This document shows, one piece after another, positions 17,029 to 24,569 of a stretch of DNA of 62,627 nt. Position 1 is the first letter of the stretch; the number at the start of each line of letters is the position of its first letter. Below the pieces are notes generated by a model that searched no databases, was not told the origin of the DNA, and saw only the letters and a list, made by a program, of their open reading frames with translations. The stretch comes from Lachnospiraceae bacterium (GTDB lineage Bacteria; Bacillota; Clostridia; Lachnospirales; Lachnospiraceae), in NCBI GenBank assembly GCA_004557975.1, contig SFEV01000013.1, positions 1 through 62,627 of the forward strand, given 5' to 3'. The position numbers and the translations under genes are program-made.

Positions 17029-17040
17029 GGAGACAAAACT

Positions 17041-18249
17041 ATGGAAATGAATATAGAAGCTATTGTAAAACAGGTCCTGGAAGAAATGAAGCAGGGCGGA
17101 AGTGTATCAGCAGCGCCGTCAAAACCGTCATCAACAGGCGGTGCGATTCCGAAGACCTCCAGAGTGGCAATGCTTACAGCGCTGGAACACTACGACATCA
17201 AAGAGTATCCGATTCCGGAAATCGGTGATGATGATATTCTCGTAAAGGTAGAGGGCTGCGGTGTCTGCGGTACAGACGCTCACGAGTTCAAGAGAGATCC
17301 CTTCGGTCTGATCCCGGTTGTTCTGGGACATGAAGGTACCGGCGAGATCGTAAAAATGGGTAAAAATGTAAAGAAAGACAGCGCAGGAAAGCCTCTGGCG
17401 CTGGGGGACAAGGTTGTTACATGCATGATTTTCAAGGACAATCCCGATATCACCATGTATGACCTGAACCGTCAGAATGTGGGAGGAGCAGATGTTTACG
17501 GACTCCTTCCGGACGACGACATTCATCTGAACGGATGGTTCGCTGATTATATTGTAATCCGCGGCGGTTCCACCGTATTCAATGTAAGCGATCTGGATCT
17601 TGATTCCAGAATCCTGATTGAGCCGTGTGCCGTTCTGATCCATGCGGTGGAGAGAGCAAAATCCACAGGCATTCTCCGTTTCAACAGCCGTGTGGCAGTA
17701 CAGGGCTGCGGACCGATCGGACTGATCTGTATCGCGATTCTGAAGACCATGGGTATTCAGAACATCACAGCAGTGGATGGTGAGCAGAAGCGTCTCGACT
17801 TTGCAAGGGAGATGGGTGCCTCCGCAACAGTTAATTTCAAGGATCACAAGGGTATCGAGGCTCTTGCAAAAGCTGTGGAGGACTCCTTCGGTGGACATCC
17901 TGCAGATTTTGCATTCCAGTGTACAGGAAATCCCATGGCTCATGCAAATATCTACAAGTTCATCCGCAACGGCGGCGGACTGTGTGAGCTGGGCTTCTTC
18001 ATCAATGGCGGTGATGCGACGATCAACCCGCACTTTGATATCTGTTCCAAGGAGATCACGATTGTAGGCTCCTGGGTTTATACGCTGAGAGATTATGCGA
18101 CAACCTTTGACTTCTTAAAGAGCGCAAAGCAGATCGGACTTCCTATGAGCAAGCTGATCACGGACCGCTTCCCGCTCGATCAGATCAACGAGGCGCACAA
18201 GACAAATCTCGCAATGACAGGACTGAAGATTGCGATCATCAACGAATAA
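17041..18249 (+). CDS. BMC-targeted zinc alcohol dehydrogenase (MDR family)
   Basis: 402 residues. Residues 1-17 (NIEAIVKQVLEEMK) form an encapsulation helix like that of the aldehyde dehydrogenase, followed by an Ala/Ser/Pro linker. The enzyme is a medium-chain dehydrogenase: catalytic zinc motif GCGVCGTDAHE, VVLGHEGTGE, and Rossmann segment VAVQGCGPIGLI. The lobe that usually carries four structural-zinc cysteines lacks that cluster, and this region is enlarged (about residues 125-165). It would reoxidise NADH inside the shell by reducing an aldehyde, most simply lactaldehyde to 1,2-propanediol. Most BMCs use iron-type alcohol dehydrogenases (PduQ/EutG); the zinc type is less usual. Substrate is inferred from neighbours. 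Confidence 0.85.
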   Translation: MEMNIEAIVKQVLEEMKQGGSVSAAPSKPSSTGGAIPKTSRVAMLTALEHYDIKEYPIPEIGDDDILVKVEGCGVCGTDAHEFKRDPFGLIPVVLGHEGTGEIVKMGKNVKKDSAGKPLALGDKVVTCMIFKDNPDITMYDLNRQNVGGADVYGLLPDDDIHLNGWFADYIVIRGGSTVFNVSDLDLDSRILIEPCAVLIHAVERAKSTGILRFNSRVAVQGCGPIGLICIAILKTMGIQNITAVDGEQKRLDFAREMGASATVNFKDHKGIEALAKAVEDSFGGHPADFAFQCTGNPMAHANIYKFIRNGGGLCELGFFINGGDATINPHFDICSKEITIVGSWVYTLRDYATTFDFLKSAKQIGLPMSKLITDRFPLDQINEAHKTNLAMTGLKIAIINE

Positions 18250-18268
18250 AGAAACGGGGTGAGGTGTT

Positions 18269-18574
18269 ATGCAGGATGCAGCAGGTATCCTGGAGGTATA
18301 CGGATGCGTGGCGGCCCTCGTAGCAGCGGACGCAGCGGCAAAGGCGGCAAATGTACGTATCGAATCCATCGATAAGAACAAGCCTGCACATGCCGAAACA
18401 TTACCGGTTCCGCTTATTACGTGCCTCAAGATCAGAGGCAGTGTATCGGATGTTCAGATGGCGCTGGATGCGGCAGCCCAGGCGGCTGAATCCATCACTG
18501 GTGTTGTGACAAAGCATATGATTTCAGGTCCCACAAAGGATTGTGAGAAAATGCTCAGGATCAGCGCACTGTAA
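18269..18574 (+). CDS. BMC-domain shell protein, divergent single domain
   Basis: 101 residues forming one BMC domain: ILEVYGCVAALVAADAAAKAA at the N-terminus and GSVSDVQMALDAAAQAAESI later. The loop that lines the central pore in hexameric shell proteins is replaced by a longer stretch (DKNKPAHAETLPVPL), so the pore should differ from the standard KIGSG type. It starts 19 bases after the alcohol dehydrogenase. Assembly as a hexamer and shell position are inferred from the family. Confidence 0.82.
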   Translation: MQDAAGILEVYGCVAALVAADAAAKAANVRIESIDKNKPAHAETLPVPLITCLKIRGSVSDVQMALDAAAQAAESITGVVTKHMISGPTKDCEKMLRISAL

Positions 18575-18623
18575 AAAGAAATATTACACATTATCGGATA
18601 TATTATATTAGGAGGATACAACA

Positions 18624-18899
18624 ATGGCACAGGAAGCATTGGGAATGGTTGAAACAAGAGGTCTCGTAGCAGCAATCGAGGCATCAGATGCAATGGTAAA
18701 ATCAGCAGATGTAACACTTGTAGGCACAGAGAAGATCGGATCAGGTCTTGTAACTGTTATGGTGCGCGGCGACGTCGGAGCAGTCAAGGCAGCGACAGAG
18801 GCAGGCGGAGCGGCAGCAGGCAGACTTGGTGAGCTTGTGGCAGTTCATGTAATCCCGAGACCGCATGCAGACGTAGAGAAAATTCTGCCGAGGATCTGA
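18624..18899 (+). CDS. PduA/EutM-type hexameric shell protein
   Basis: 91 residues, the standard length of a BMC-H tile: ALGMVETRGLVAAIEASDAM, pore loop EKIGSGLVTVMVRGDVGAV, and the C-terminal HVIPRPHADVEKILP. Such proteins form hexamers that tile the flat facets, with a small polar pore for metabolites. AGGAGG precedes the ATG. It is about four-fifths identical by eye to the second half of the gene at 19296, and the two share long stretches of DNA around the pore-loop codons, which points to duplication or gene conversion. Confidence 0.95.
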   Translation: MAQEALGMVETRGLVAAIEASDAMVKSADVTLVGTEKIGSGLVTVMVRGDVGAVKAATEAGGAAAGRLGELVAVHVIPRPHADVEKILPRI

Positions 18900-18989
18900 C
18901 GGATCAGCCTGGCCATGCACCAGAAGAAAACAGCCAGGTGTTCATGGCGCATGCACGAAACAGAGTTTTAGAAAGATAAGGACAAGCGT

Positions 18990-19277
18990 ATGAAATCATT
19001 GGGATTAATTGAACTTCCGAACCTTGCCGATGCAATTGAGGCGTTGGATATCATGCTGAAGACAGCAGATATTAAATTTGTCACCTGGGAAAAAAAGCTA
19101 GGCGGAAGACTGGTTACGATTATTGTCCAGGGCAGTGTTTCAGCGTGCCAGGCGGCTGTTGAAGCGGCAAAAACAAACGCATCAGGCAATATTGTGGCAT
19201 CTGCGGTGATTGCAAATCCGCACGAGGAGACAATGAAGCTTGTACAGAAAAGTGCATCGAAGTATCACTTCATCTAA
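18990..19277 (+). CDS. BMC-H shell protein with variant pore loop
   Basis: 95 residues, one BMC domain (SLGLIELPNLADAIEALDIM; KKLGGRLVTIIVQGSVSACQ; AVIANPHEETMKLVQ). The pore loop reads KKLGGR instead of KIGSGL, so charge and size at the pore should differ from the PduA-type tile upstream. The C-terminus runs on to YHFI. A 90-base gap with a CCTGG/CCAGG hairpin separates it from the previous gene and may tune tile ratios. Confidence 0.9.
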   Translation: MKSLGLIELPNLADAIEALDIMLKTADIKFVTWEKKLGGRLVTIIVQGSVSACQAAVEAAKTNASGNIVASAVIANPHEETMKLVQKSASKYHFI

Positions 19278-19295
19278 TACGAGTGAGGAAACGAT

Positions 19296-19721
19296 ATGGC
19301 AGAAGAAAAATCAGCGGCTGAAAACGCAGGAAAAACAACAGCCGGAAAAACGACAGCCAGAAAGACGGCAGCGCGCAGGAAAAATGTGACCGCAGAACAG
19401 AAAACCGCGAAAGCGGCAGAATCAGTATCGAAGGAGGATATCAGAATGGAACTTCAGGCTTTGGGAATGGTAGAAACAAGAGGACTTATCGCATCTATCG
19501 AGGCGGCAGATGCAATGCTTAAAGCAGCAAACGTTGTGCTTGTAGGTACAGAGAAAATCGGATCAGGTCTTGTAACTGTTATGGTTCGCGGAGATGTGGG
19601 AGCTGTAAAGGCAGCAGTTGAGGCTGCAAGCGCTGCAGCAGGCAGACTCGGCGAGGTTATCGCTGTACACGTAATTCCGAGACCGCACGACGACGTTGAG
19701 AAGATTCTTCCGAAGATCTGA
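19296..19721 (+). CDS. BMC-H shell protein with Lys/Ala/Thr-rich N-terminal extension
   Basis: 141 residues. Residues 1-50 are low-complexity and basic, with repeats such as AGKTTAGKTTARKTAARRK, like a histone H1 tail; residues 51-141 are a PduA-type BMC-H tile. Met51 (19446) has a consensus AAGGAGG eight bases upstream, so the same gene can yield a canonical 91-residue tile. The long form has its own weaker site (GTGAGGA) before 19296. A basic tail on a shell tile could bind nucleic acid, cargo or membrane, or cap the assembly; none of these is shown. The tile half is closely related to the gene at 18624. Confidence 0.9.
   Translation: MAEEKSAAENAGKTTAGKTTARKTAARRKNVTAEQKTAKAAESVSKEDIRMELQALGMVETRGLIASIEAADAMLKAANVVLVGTEKIGSGLVTVMVRGDVGAVKAAVEAASAAAGRLGEVIAVHVIPRPHDDVEKILPKI
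19431..19448 (+). promoter_or_regulatory. Internal ribosome binding site and in-frame start
   Basis: AAGGAGG (19431-19437) with ATG at 19446, in frame with the longer shell gene. It is stronger than the site for the first start at 19296, so short and long products are expected together. Confidence 0.75.
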
Positions 19722-19824
19722 GCCTGACATCTGGCAGGAGAGGATGCTCGTATACTTTCGGCTGATGCAGAGACGATAAGACAGAAAGCTTCAGCCGGAA
19801 GATACGGAAAGTGGAGGATGCGGT

Positions 19825-20469
19825 ATGCAGGAACAGCAGTTGATTCAGACAATTGTAAAACTGGTGACGGAGCAGCTGAAGGATGTGGATGTATACAATC
19901 CTGAGCATAAGGTTCCGGTGGGAATCTCAGCCAGACACGTACATCTTTGCAGAAAAGATATTGATATACTGTTTGGACCGGGCTACCAGTTGACAAAGAA
20001 AAAAGAACTCATGGGCGGGCAGTTTGCATCGCAGGAGTGTGTGACTCTGATAGGTACAAAGCTCCGCGCCATTGAGAATGTGCGTATTCTCGGACCGGAA
20101 CGGAAGCAGTCTCAGGTGGAGGTGTCTGCGACAGATACGATCCGCCTTGGGATCAAGGCTCCCGTACGTCTTTCCGGGGATCTGAAAGGTTCTGCGCCGA
20201 TTGCGCTGGCAGGACCGAAAGGAGTCGTATATCTGGAAGAAGGGTGTATCGTGGCAAAACGTCACATCCATATGTCACCGGCAGACGCAGCGCGCTTCGG
20301 TGTGAAGGACAGACAGGTTGTCAAGGTTCGTTTTGAGAGCGGACGCGGCGGTATTCTCGAGGATGTACCGATTCGTGTGGATGATACGTTTACTCTGGAA
20401 ATGCATATTGATACGGATGAGGCGAACGGCCTCGGTATCTCCGGAGAAATGGGCATCATCATCAAATAA
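19825..20469 (+). CDS. pduL: Phosphate propanoyltransferase PduL
   Basis: 214 residues. An N-terminal amphipathic helix (LIQTIVKLVTEQLKD) is a likely encapsulation peptide. Two PduL domains follow, each with the zinc-binding His cluster: GISARHVHL and AKRHIHMSPADAARFG. PduL exchanges CoA for phosphate on an acyl-CoA, recycling CoA inside the compartment and giving an acyl phosphate from which a kinase can make ATP. GGAGG lies before the ATG. A stem formed by TTTCGGCTGA and TTCAGCCGGAA lies in the 100-base gap upstream. No acyl kinase is present in the operon. Confidence 0.95.
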   Translation: MQEQQLIQTIVKLVTEQLKDVDVYNPEHKVPVGISARHVHLCRKDIDILFGPGYQLTKKKELMGGQFASQECVTLIGTKLRAIENVRILGPERKQSQVEVSATDTIRLGIKAPVRLSGDLKGSAPIALAGPKGVVYLEEGCIVAKRHIHMSPADAARFGVKDRQVVKVRFESGRGGILEDVPIRVDDTFTLEMHIDTDEANGLGISGEMGIIIK

Positions 20470-20510
20470 AGAGTTATATGGCGCAGGATGCTGCGCCGTT
20501 GGAGGCAAAC

Positions 20511-20789
20511 ATGATAATTGGCAAAGTTGTGGGGACCGTAGTCTGCACAAGAAAACATAATGATCTTGTGGGAAGCAAGTTCCTGATCGTTGATCCTGTT
20601 GAAAAAATGACTGCCCATGCAGGGGACAGACTTGTTGCAGTTGACAGTGTCGGGGCAGGTATCCAGGATATTGTGCTGGTAGCAACGGGCAGTGCGGCGC
20701 GCCTTGCATGCAGCAACACGGATTCTCCCGTGGATGCATGTATTGTCGGTATCGTCGACGATCCGCAGAAAATTGTCATAGTTGAGTAG
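20511..20789 (+). CDS. BMC vertex protein (EutN/CcmL/PduN family)
   Basis: 92 residues. Pentamers of this family cap the twelve vertices of the shell. The core MIIGKVVGTVVCTRKH, KFLIVDP and DSVGAGIQDIVLVATGSAAR is typical. The ATG at 20511 is chosen because GGAGG sits six bases upstream; an earlier in-frame ATG at 20478 would add eleven residues absent from the family. Confidence 0.93.
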   Translation: MIIGKVVGTVVCTRKHNDLVGSKFLIVDPVEKMTAHAGDRLVAVDSVGAGIQDIVLVATGSAARLACSNTDSPVDACIVGIVDDPQKIVIVE

Positions 20790-20806
20790 AGGCTGGTGTA
20801 AGTTAC

Positions 20807-22138
20807 ATGAATTTGGAAAACTTGAAAAAGACCCTGTTTGAGGGCGGCGTTGCAGGCGCCGGCGGTGCCGGATTCCCGACTTACGCGAAGCTCTCAGACC
20901 AGGCAGATACCGTGATACTGAACTGTGCGGAGTGTGAACCGCTGATTAAGGTGGATCGTCAGCTTATTGTTTCGCACGTGGATGAAATCCTCCAGGGAAT
21001 GCAGATGCTTGTGGAAGCAATGGACGCAAAGGAAGGCATTATTGCGATCAAACAGTCCTACACGGCTTCCCTTGAGGCTGTAAAGCACAGCATCGGTGAG
21101 TATGACAGACTTCGTCTTCATGTGCTGCCGGATATTTACCCGGCAGGTGATGAAGTTATTCTGATTTATGAGACGACCGGACGGATCGTGCCGCAGGGTA
21201 AGATTCCGATTATGGTCGGCTGTGTGGTCGTAAACGTGGAGACGGTGCTCAATGCAGTGCGCAAGGTCAACGAGGATCACAACGTTATTACGAAATTTGT
21301 TACTGTAGCAGGACTTGTGAACAGTCCGGTGACTGTGGAGGTGCCGGTAGGTATTACTGTGGGGCAGTTGCTTTCCATGGCCGGAGGCGTATCACGGGAG
21401 GATGGAATTCTGTTGATGGGAGGACCGATGACCGGGCGTATCTGCAGCACGGCTGATGTTGTGACAAAGACAACGAAAGCATTGCTTGTACTTCCGCCCA
21501 CGTGTCTTCCGATCAAAAAGAGACGTAATAAGACACAGTTTAATATCCGCAATGCGATGTCTGTCTGTTCACAGTGCTCCATGTGTACGAGTCTCTGTCC
21601 CAGAAATCTGATTGGGCATTCCATCAAACCACACGAGTTTATGCGGGCGCTTGCGAACGGAATTACATCAGATACCGATGCATTCCTGAATGCATTCTTC
21701 TGCTGCTCCTGTGGACTGTGTGAGATGTATTCCTGTCATCAGGATCTCTCGCCGAGAAGTCTTCTGGATGCTTACAAAGGCGGATTGCGGGCGAAGGGAG
21801 TCCGGATTCCCGACAAAAAGGACCGTGGTACGGCGGATTCTATGCGCCAGGAGCGCAGAGTGCCGGAGCACAGACTGCTCGTCAGACTTGGACTGGAGCC
21901 TTACGACATACCGGCACCGATGGTGCAGTATCAGGGCAGAATTGACAGTGTGAAGCTGATGCTTCGTCAGAACATCGGTGCACCGTGTGTTCCCTCTGTA
22001 AAGGCAGGGGACAGTGTGACGGCCGGAATGCAGGTAGCAGCTCCGCCGGAGGGTGCGCTGGGAACTTGCCTTCATGCAAGTATCACAGGCAAAGTAACGG
22101 CAGTGACAGAGAATTATATTACGATTCAGGCAGAATAA
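20807..22138 (+). CDS. pduS: PduS/RnfC-like flavin and Fe-S electron-transfer protein
   Basis: 443 residues. The N-terminal RnfC/Nqo1-like domain holds GGVAGAGGAGFPTYAKL, the nucleotide/FMN glycine-rich loop, then a SLBB region. Two cysteine clusters, CSQCSMCTSLCP and CCSCGLCEMYSC, should bind [4Fe-4S] centres. The C-terminus looks like a barrel-sandwich segment (TAGMQVAAPPEG). In cobalamin-dependent Pdu compartments PduS reduces cobalamin and contacts PduT; here no B12 enzyme is present, so it more likely moves electrons between NADH or a flavin inside and a carrier outside, through the PduT-like tile encoded next. Its ribosome site is weak (GAGG 17 bases away), unlike its neighbours. Confidence 0.9.
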   Translation: MNLENLKKTLFEGGVAGAGGAGFPTYAKLSDQADTVILNCAECEPLIKVDRQLIVSHVDEILQGMQMLVEAMDAKEGIIAIKQSYTASLEAVKHSIGEYDRLRLHVLPDIYPAGDEVILIYETTGRIVPQGKIPIMVGCVVVNVETVLNAVRKVNEDHNVITKFVTVAGLVNSPVTVEVPVGITVGQLLSMAGGVSREDGILLMGGPMTGRICSTADVVTKTTKALLVLPPTCLPIKKRRNKTQFNIRNAMSVCSQCSMCTSLCPRNLIGHSIKPHEFMRALANGITSDTDAFLNAFFCCSCGLCEMYSCHQDLSPRSLLDAYKGGLRAKGVRIPDKKDRGTADSMRQERRVPEHRLLVRLGLEPYDIPAPMVQYQGRIDSVKLMLRQNIGAPCVPSVKAGDSVTAGMQVAAPPEGALGTCLHASITGKVTAVTENYITIQAE

Positions 22139-22157
22139 CTGAGGTGGAGAGAAAGAT

Positions 22158-22703
22158 ATGAAAGCAATAGGAATGGTTGAATATAAGACAGTGTCCACAG
22201 GTATCAGAGCTGCTGACCTTATCGTGAAGACGGCGGATGTGGAATTGATTCAGGCGCAGACCGTATGTCCCGGAAAATATATTATTCTTTATACAGGCGA
22301 TCTCAGTGCAGTAAAGGCATCCACCGATGCGGCAAAGACACAGTTCGGTGAGGCACTGATTGACAGCTTTGTGCTGGGAAATCCGCATGAATCTCTGTTC
22401 AGGGCGCTCAGCTGCACGGCAGAGCTGGAGCGTATTGCAGCTCTCGGTGTGATTGAGACATTTACGGGTGCTTCTGCGATCGTGGCGGCGGACCATGCGG
22501 CGAAGACAGCAGAGGTGACTGTTTTTGAAATCCGTGTATGTCGCGGCATGTGCGGAAAATCATACGTGCTTCTGTCCGGCACAGTGGCAGCAGTGGAGGA
22601 AGCAGTCGCGTCAGCAGTGGCGAAGATCAGTGACGAAGGTCTTGTACTGGATTATGCAGTAATCCCTGCACCGTCACAGGATTTTGTGAAGACACTGATG
22701 TAG
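22158..22703 (+). CDS. pduT: PduT-like tandem BMC shell protein with Fe-S pore Cys
   Basis: 181 residues with two BMC domains (residues 1-90 and 92-181), which form trimers shaped as pseudohexamers. Cys37 in QTVCPGKY aligns with the pore cysteine of PduT that holds a [4Fe-4S] cluster at the threefold axis. Domain 2 has two further cysteines, VCRGMCGK, in the matching loop, where PduT has none that I recall. It should work with the PduS-like protein encoded just upstream as an electron conduit across the shell. It is the last gene of the operon; a terminator follows. Confidence 0.9.
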   Translation: MKAIGMVEYKTVSTGIRAADLIVKTADVELIQAQTVCPGKYIILYTGDLSAVKASTDAAKTQFGEALIDSFVLGNPHESLFRALSCTAELERIAALGVIETFTGASAIVAADHAAKTAEVTVFEIRVCRGMCGKSYVLLSGTVAAVEEAVASAVAKISDEGLVLDYAVIPAPSQDFVKTLM

Positions 22704-22750
22704 CGCTGCCTGGGGACAGGCTGTAAAAAATGTCGCAGGACAGGAATATG

Positions 22751-22790
22751 AAAAGCTTTCATTGTACAATACATGCAGTGAAAGCTTTTT
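22751..22790 (+). terminator. Terminator of the BMC operon
   Basis: AAAAGCTTTCA (22751-22761) pairs with TGAAAGCTTTTT (22779-22790), ending in a T run. Confidence 0.88.
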
Positions 22791-22833
22791 GTTGTATATA
22801 GTGCATAAAAATGGAAAATATGGATAAATATAC

Positions 22834-22862
22834 TTGAAAAGAATTACTAAATCCGATATAAT
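22834..22862 (+). promoter_or_regulatory. Sigma-A promoter of the secreted Ig-like protein gene
   Basis: TTGAAA (22834-22839), 17-base spacer, TATAAT (22857-22862), about 50 bases before the ATG. Confidence 0.75.
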
Positions 22863-22913
22863 CTTTTCTAAACATATTACAATATTTATGTTTAGAAAGG
22901 GAAAGGTGTATTT

Positions 22914-23846
22914 ATGAAAAACGGCAAGAGAAACCTGTTGCTGTCGGTGATTATAGCTCTTGTTTTCTCCATTGGAATGCCAGTACTCCCGGGATTTTCA
23001 GGGGTAGGGATATTGCAGGTAGAAGCAGCTGCTAAACCGACTATCAACAAGAAAAAGTCAAATCTGAAGCTCGGAAAGACTCTGACTCTCAAAATTAAGA
23101 ATGCTTCTCAGAAAGTTAAATGGAGTACCAGTAATAAGAATGTGGTGCAGATAATTAAGACTTCAGGAAGTAAAAAGCAGAATGCAGTGATTAAAGGCGT
23201 GAAGAAAGGTACTGCAACAATTACTGCCAAAATTGGCTCTACCAAATTAAAAGCTAAAATTACAGTAAAACATACGCACAGTTACATTTATCCTGCTACG
23301 TGTACAGAGCCTGCAAAGTGTGAGTGCGGTGCGACATACGGTTTCGCATTGGGGCACCAGATGTCTGGAGCGACATGTCAGCATCCGTCTACTTGTACCA
23401 GATGTGGATACGTTGACGGAACTGCAGTGGACCATTTATATGTGAATGGAAGCTGTATGTGGTGTAACCAGCTTGATTTGAGGAGCGTAGTATCTTTCGT
23501 CCTTAGAAATACTTCTGCACAGGGTGATAAGAATGTACGTTATGTTGCAATGCAGATCACAAATTCAGGGAATTCTGAGTTTGTGATTGAAGGAGCAGGT
23601 CAGATCCGTCCGGCAGCGGGTTCTTCACCTATCACGCTTTATATAACGGATGCAGACGATAATACATACCAGAGAGCAAGATGTTCTTCAAGAGACACTC
23701 TTGTACTGTTTTACGATACGATGGACAACAATATCCGGTTTACATTCCTTCCAGGCGGTACGCTGTCATTTACGGCAATGTATGGCAATGATCGGTATCA
23801 GATCACGATGGATATGTATGGAACGTATTCTTTCGTGAGAATTTAA
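22914..23846 (+). CDS. Secreted protein with Big_2 Ig-like domain and Cys/His-rich segment
   Basis: 310 residues. A signal peptide (1-40, cleavage likely at VEAAA-K) precedes a bacterial Ig-like Big_2 domain at about 41-118 (LKLGKTLTLKIKNASQKVKW, GVKKGTATITAKIG). Residues 119-185 hold repeated Cys-X-Cys/His units (CTEPAKCECG, CQHPSTCTRCGY, CMWCNQ), as in many clostridial surface proteins. The remaining 120 residues look beta-rich. There is no LPXTG motif or transmembrane anchor, so it is probably released or held by the Ig domain. Function unknown. It has its own promoter and terminator. Confidence 0.7.
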   Translation: MKNGKRNLLLSVIIALVFSIGMPVLPGFSGVGILQVEAAAKPTINKKKSNLKLGKTLTLKIKNASQKVKWSTSNKNVVQIIKTSGSKKQNAVIKGVKKGTATITAKIGSTKLKAKITVKHTHSYIYPATCTEPAKCECGATYGFALGHQMSGATCQHPSTCTRCGYVDGTAVDHLYVNGSCMWCNQLDLRSVVSFVLRNTSAQGDKNVRYVAMQITNSGNSEFVIEGAGQIRPAAGSSPITLYITDADDNTYQRARCSSRDTLVLFYDTMDNNIRFTFLPGGTLSFTAMYGNDRYQITMDMYGTYSFVRI

Positions 23847-23908
23847 TCGGACGCACAGAGAGAAGCAATTAACTGAAGCGATTCAGAAATAAAAAAGTTC
23901 AATACAGG

Positions 23909-23945
23909 GGAGACTGTAGCTCGTATGAGTAACAGTCTCCTTTTA
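23909..23945 (+). terminator. Rho-independent terminator
   Basis: GGAGACTGT (23909-23917) pairs with ACAGTCTCC (23932-23940), followed by TTTT. It lies before the tagD promoter, so a longer tagD reading frame opening at 23925 is not real. Confidence 0.85.
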
Positions 23946-23961
23946 AATAATCAAGGGTTAA

Positions 23962-23990
23962 TTGACATTGCCGGCAGAGACAGCTATACT
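23962..23990 (+). promoter_or_regulatory. Sigma-A promoter of tagD
   Basis: TTGACA (23962-23967), 17-base spacer, TATACT (23985-23990); near consensus. Confidence 0.8.
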
Positions 23991-24071
23991 GAAGATATAA
24001 CTGTATCGGGATGGCGGATATGCGCCCGAATGGCAAAAAAGAGTACGGAAGGGATACAAAAGGAGTTCAAA

Positions 24072-24476
24072 ATGAAAAAAGTAATTACATATGGAACCTT
24101 TGACCTGCTCCATTACGGTCATGTGAATCTTCTGCAGAGAGCGAAAGCGCTGGGGGATTATCTGATTGTTGTCATTTCGACAGACGAATTTAACTGGAAA
24201 GAAAAAAAGAAAAAATGCTATTTTTCCTATGAGGAACGCAAGCGTCTCGTGGAAGCCATCCGTTATGTGGATTTAGTGATTCCGGAAACCTGCTGGGAAC
24301 AGAAGATTTCCGATGTAAAAGAGTTTAAGGTCGATACTTTTGTCATGGGTGATGACTGGAAAGGGAAGTTTGATTTCCTGAAAGAATACTGTGAGGTGGT
24401 GTATCTTCCGAGGACGCCGGAGATTTCGACGACACAGATCAAAAATGACCTGCAACGGGCAGAGGAGCAGGAGTAA
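24072..24476 (+). CDS. tagD: Glycerol-3-phosphate cytidylyltransferase
   Basis: 134 residues, the normal length for TagD. It makes CDP-glycerol from CTP and glycerol 3-phosphate for teichoic acid. The nucleotidyltransferase signature GTFDLLHYGHVNLL, the YFSYEERKRLVEAIRYVD segment and RTPEISTTQIK are all in place. The ATG at 24072 follows AGGAG. It converges on the CDP-glycerol glycerophosphotransferase gene, which would use its product. Confidence 0.95.
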   Translation: MKKVITYGTFDLLHYGHVNLLQRAKALGDYLIVVISTDEFNWKEKKKKCYFSYEERKRLVEAIRYVDLVIPETCWEQKISDVKEFKVDTFVMGDDWKGKFDFLKEYCEVVYLPRTPEISTTQIKNDLQRAEEQE

Positions 24477-24488
24477 TATTCTATAATA

Positions 24489-24558
24489 AAAACAGAAAGT
24501 TTTCACAGAGCAGATACGAATCAGGTAAAATCTGTCTCTGTAAAGACTTTCTGTTTTT
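24489..24558. terminator. Bidirectional terminator between tagD and the tagF-like gene
   Basis: AAAACAGAAAGT (24489-24500) matches ACTTTCTGTTTTT (24546-24558) as an inverted repeat; the loop can also pair (CAGAT/ATCTG). Confidence 0.75.
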
Positions 24559-24569
24559 CAGTTTTATTG

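Noticed and set aside
23925..24071. Longer N-terminus for TagD
   Set aside because: It would start inside a terminator and upstream of the tagD promoter.
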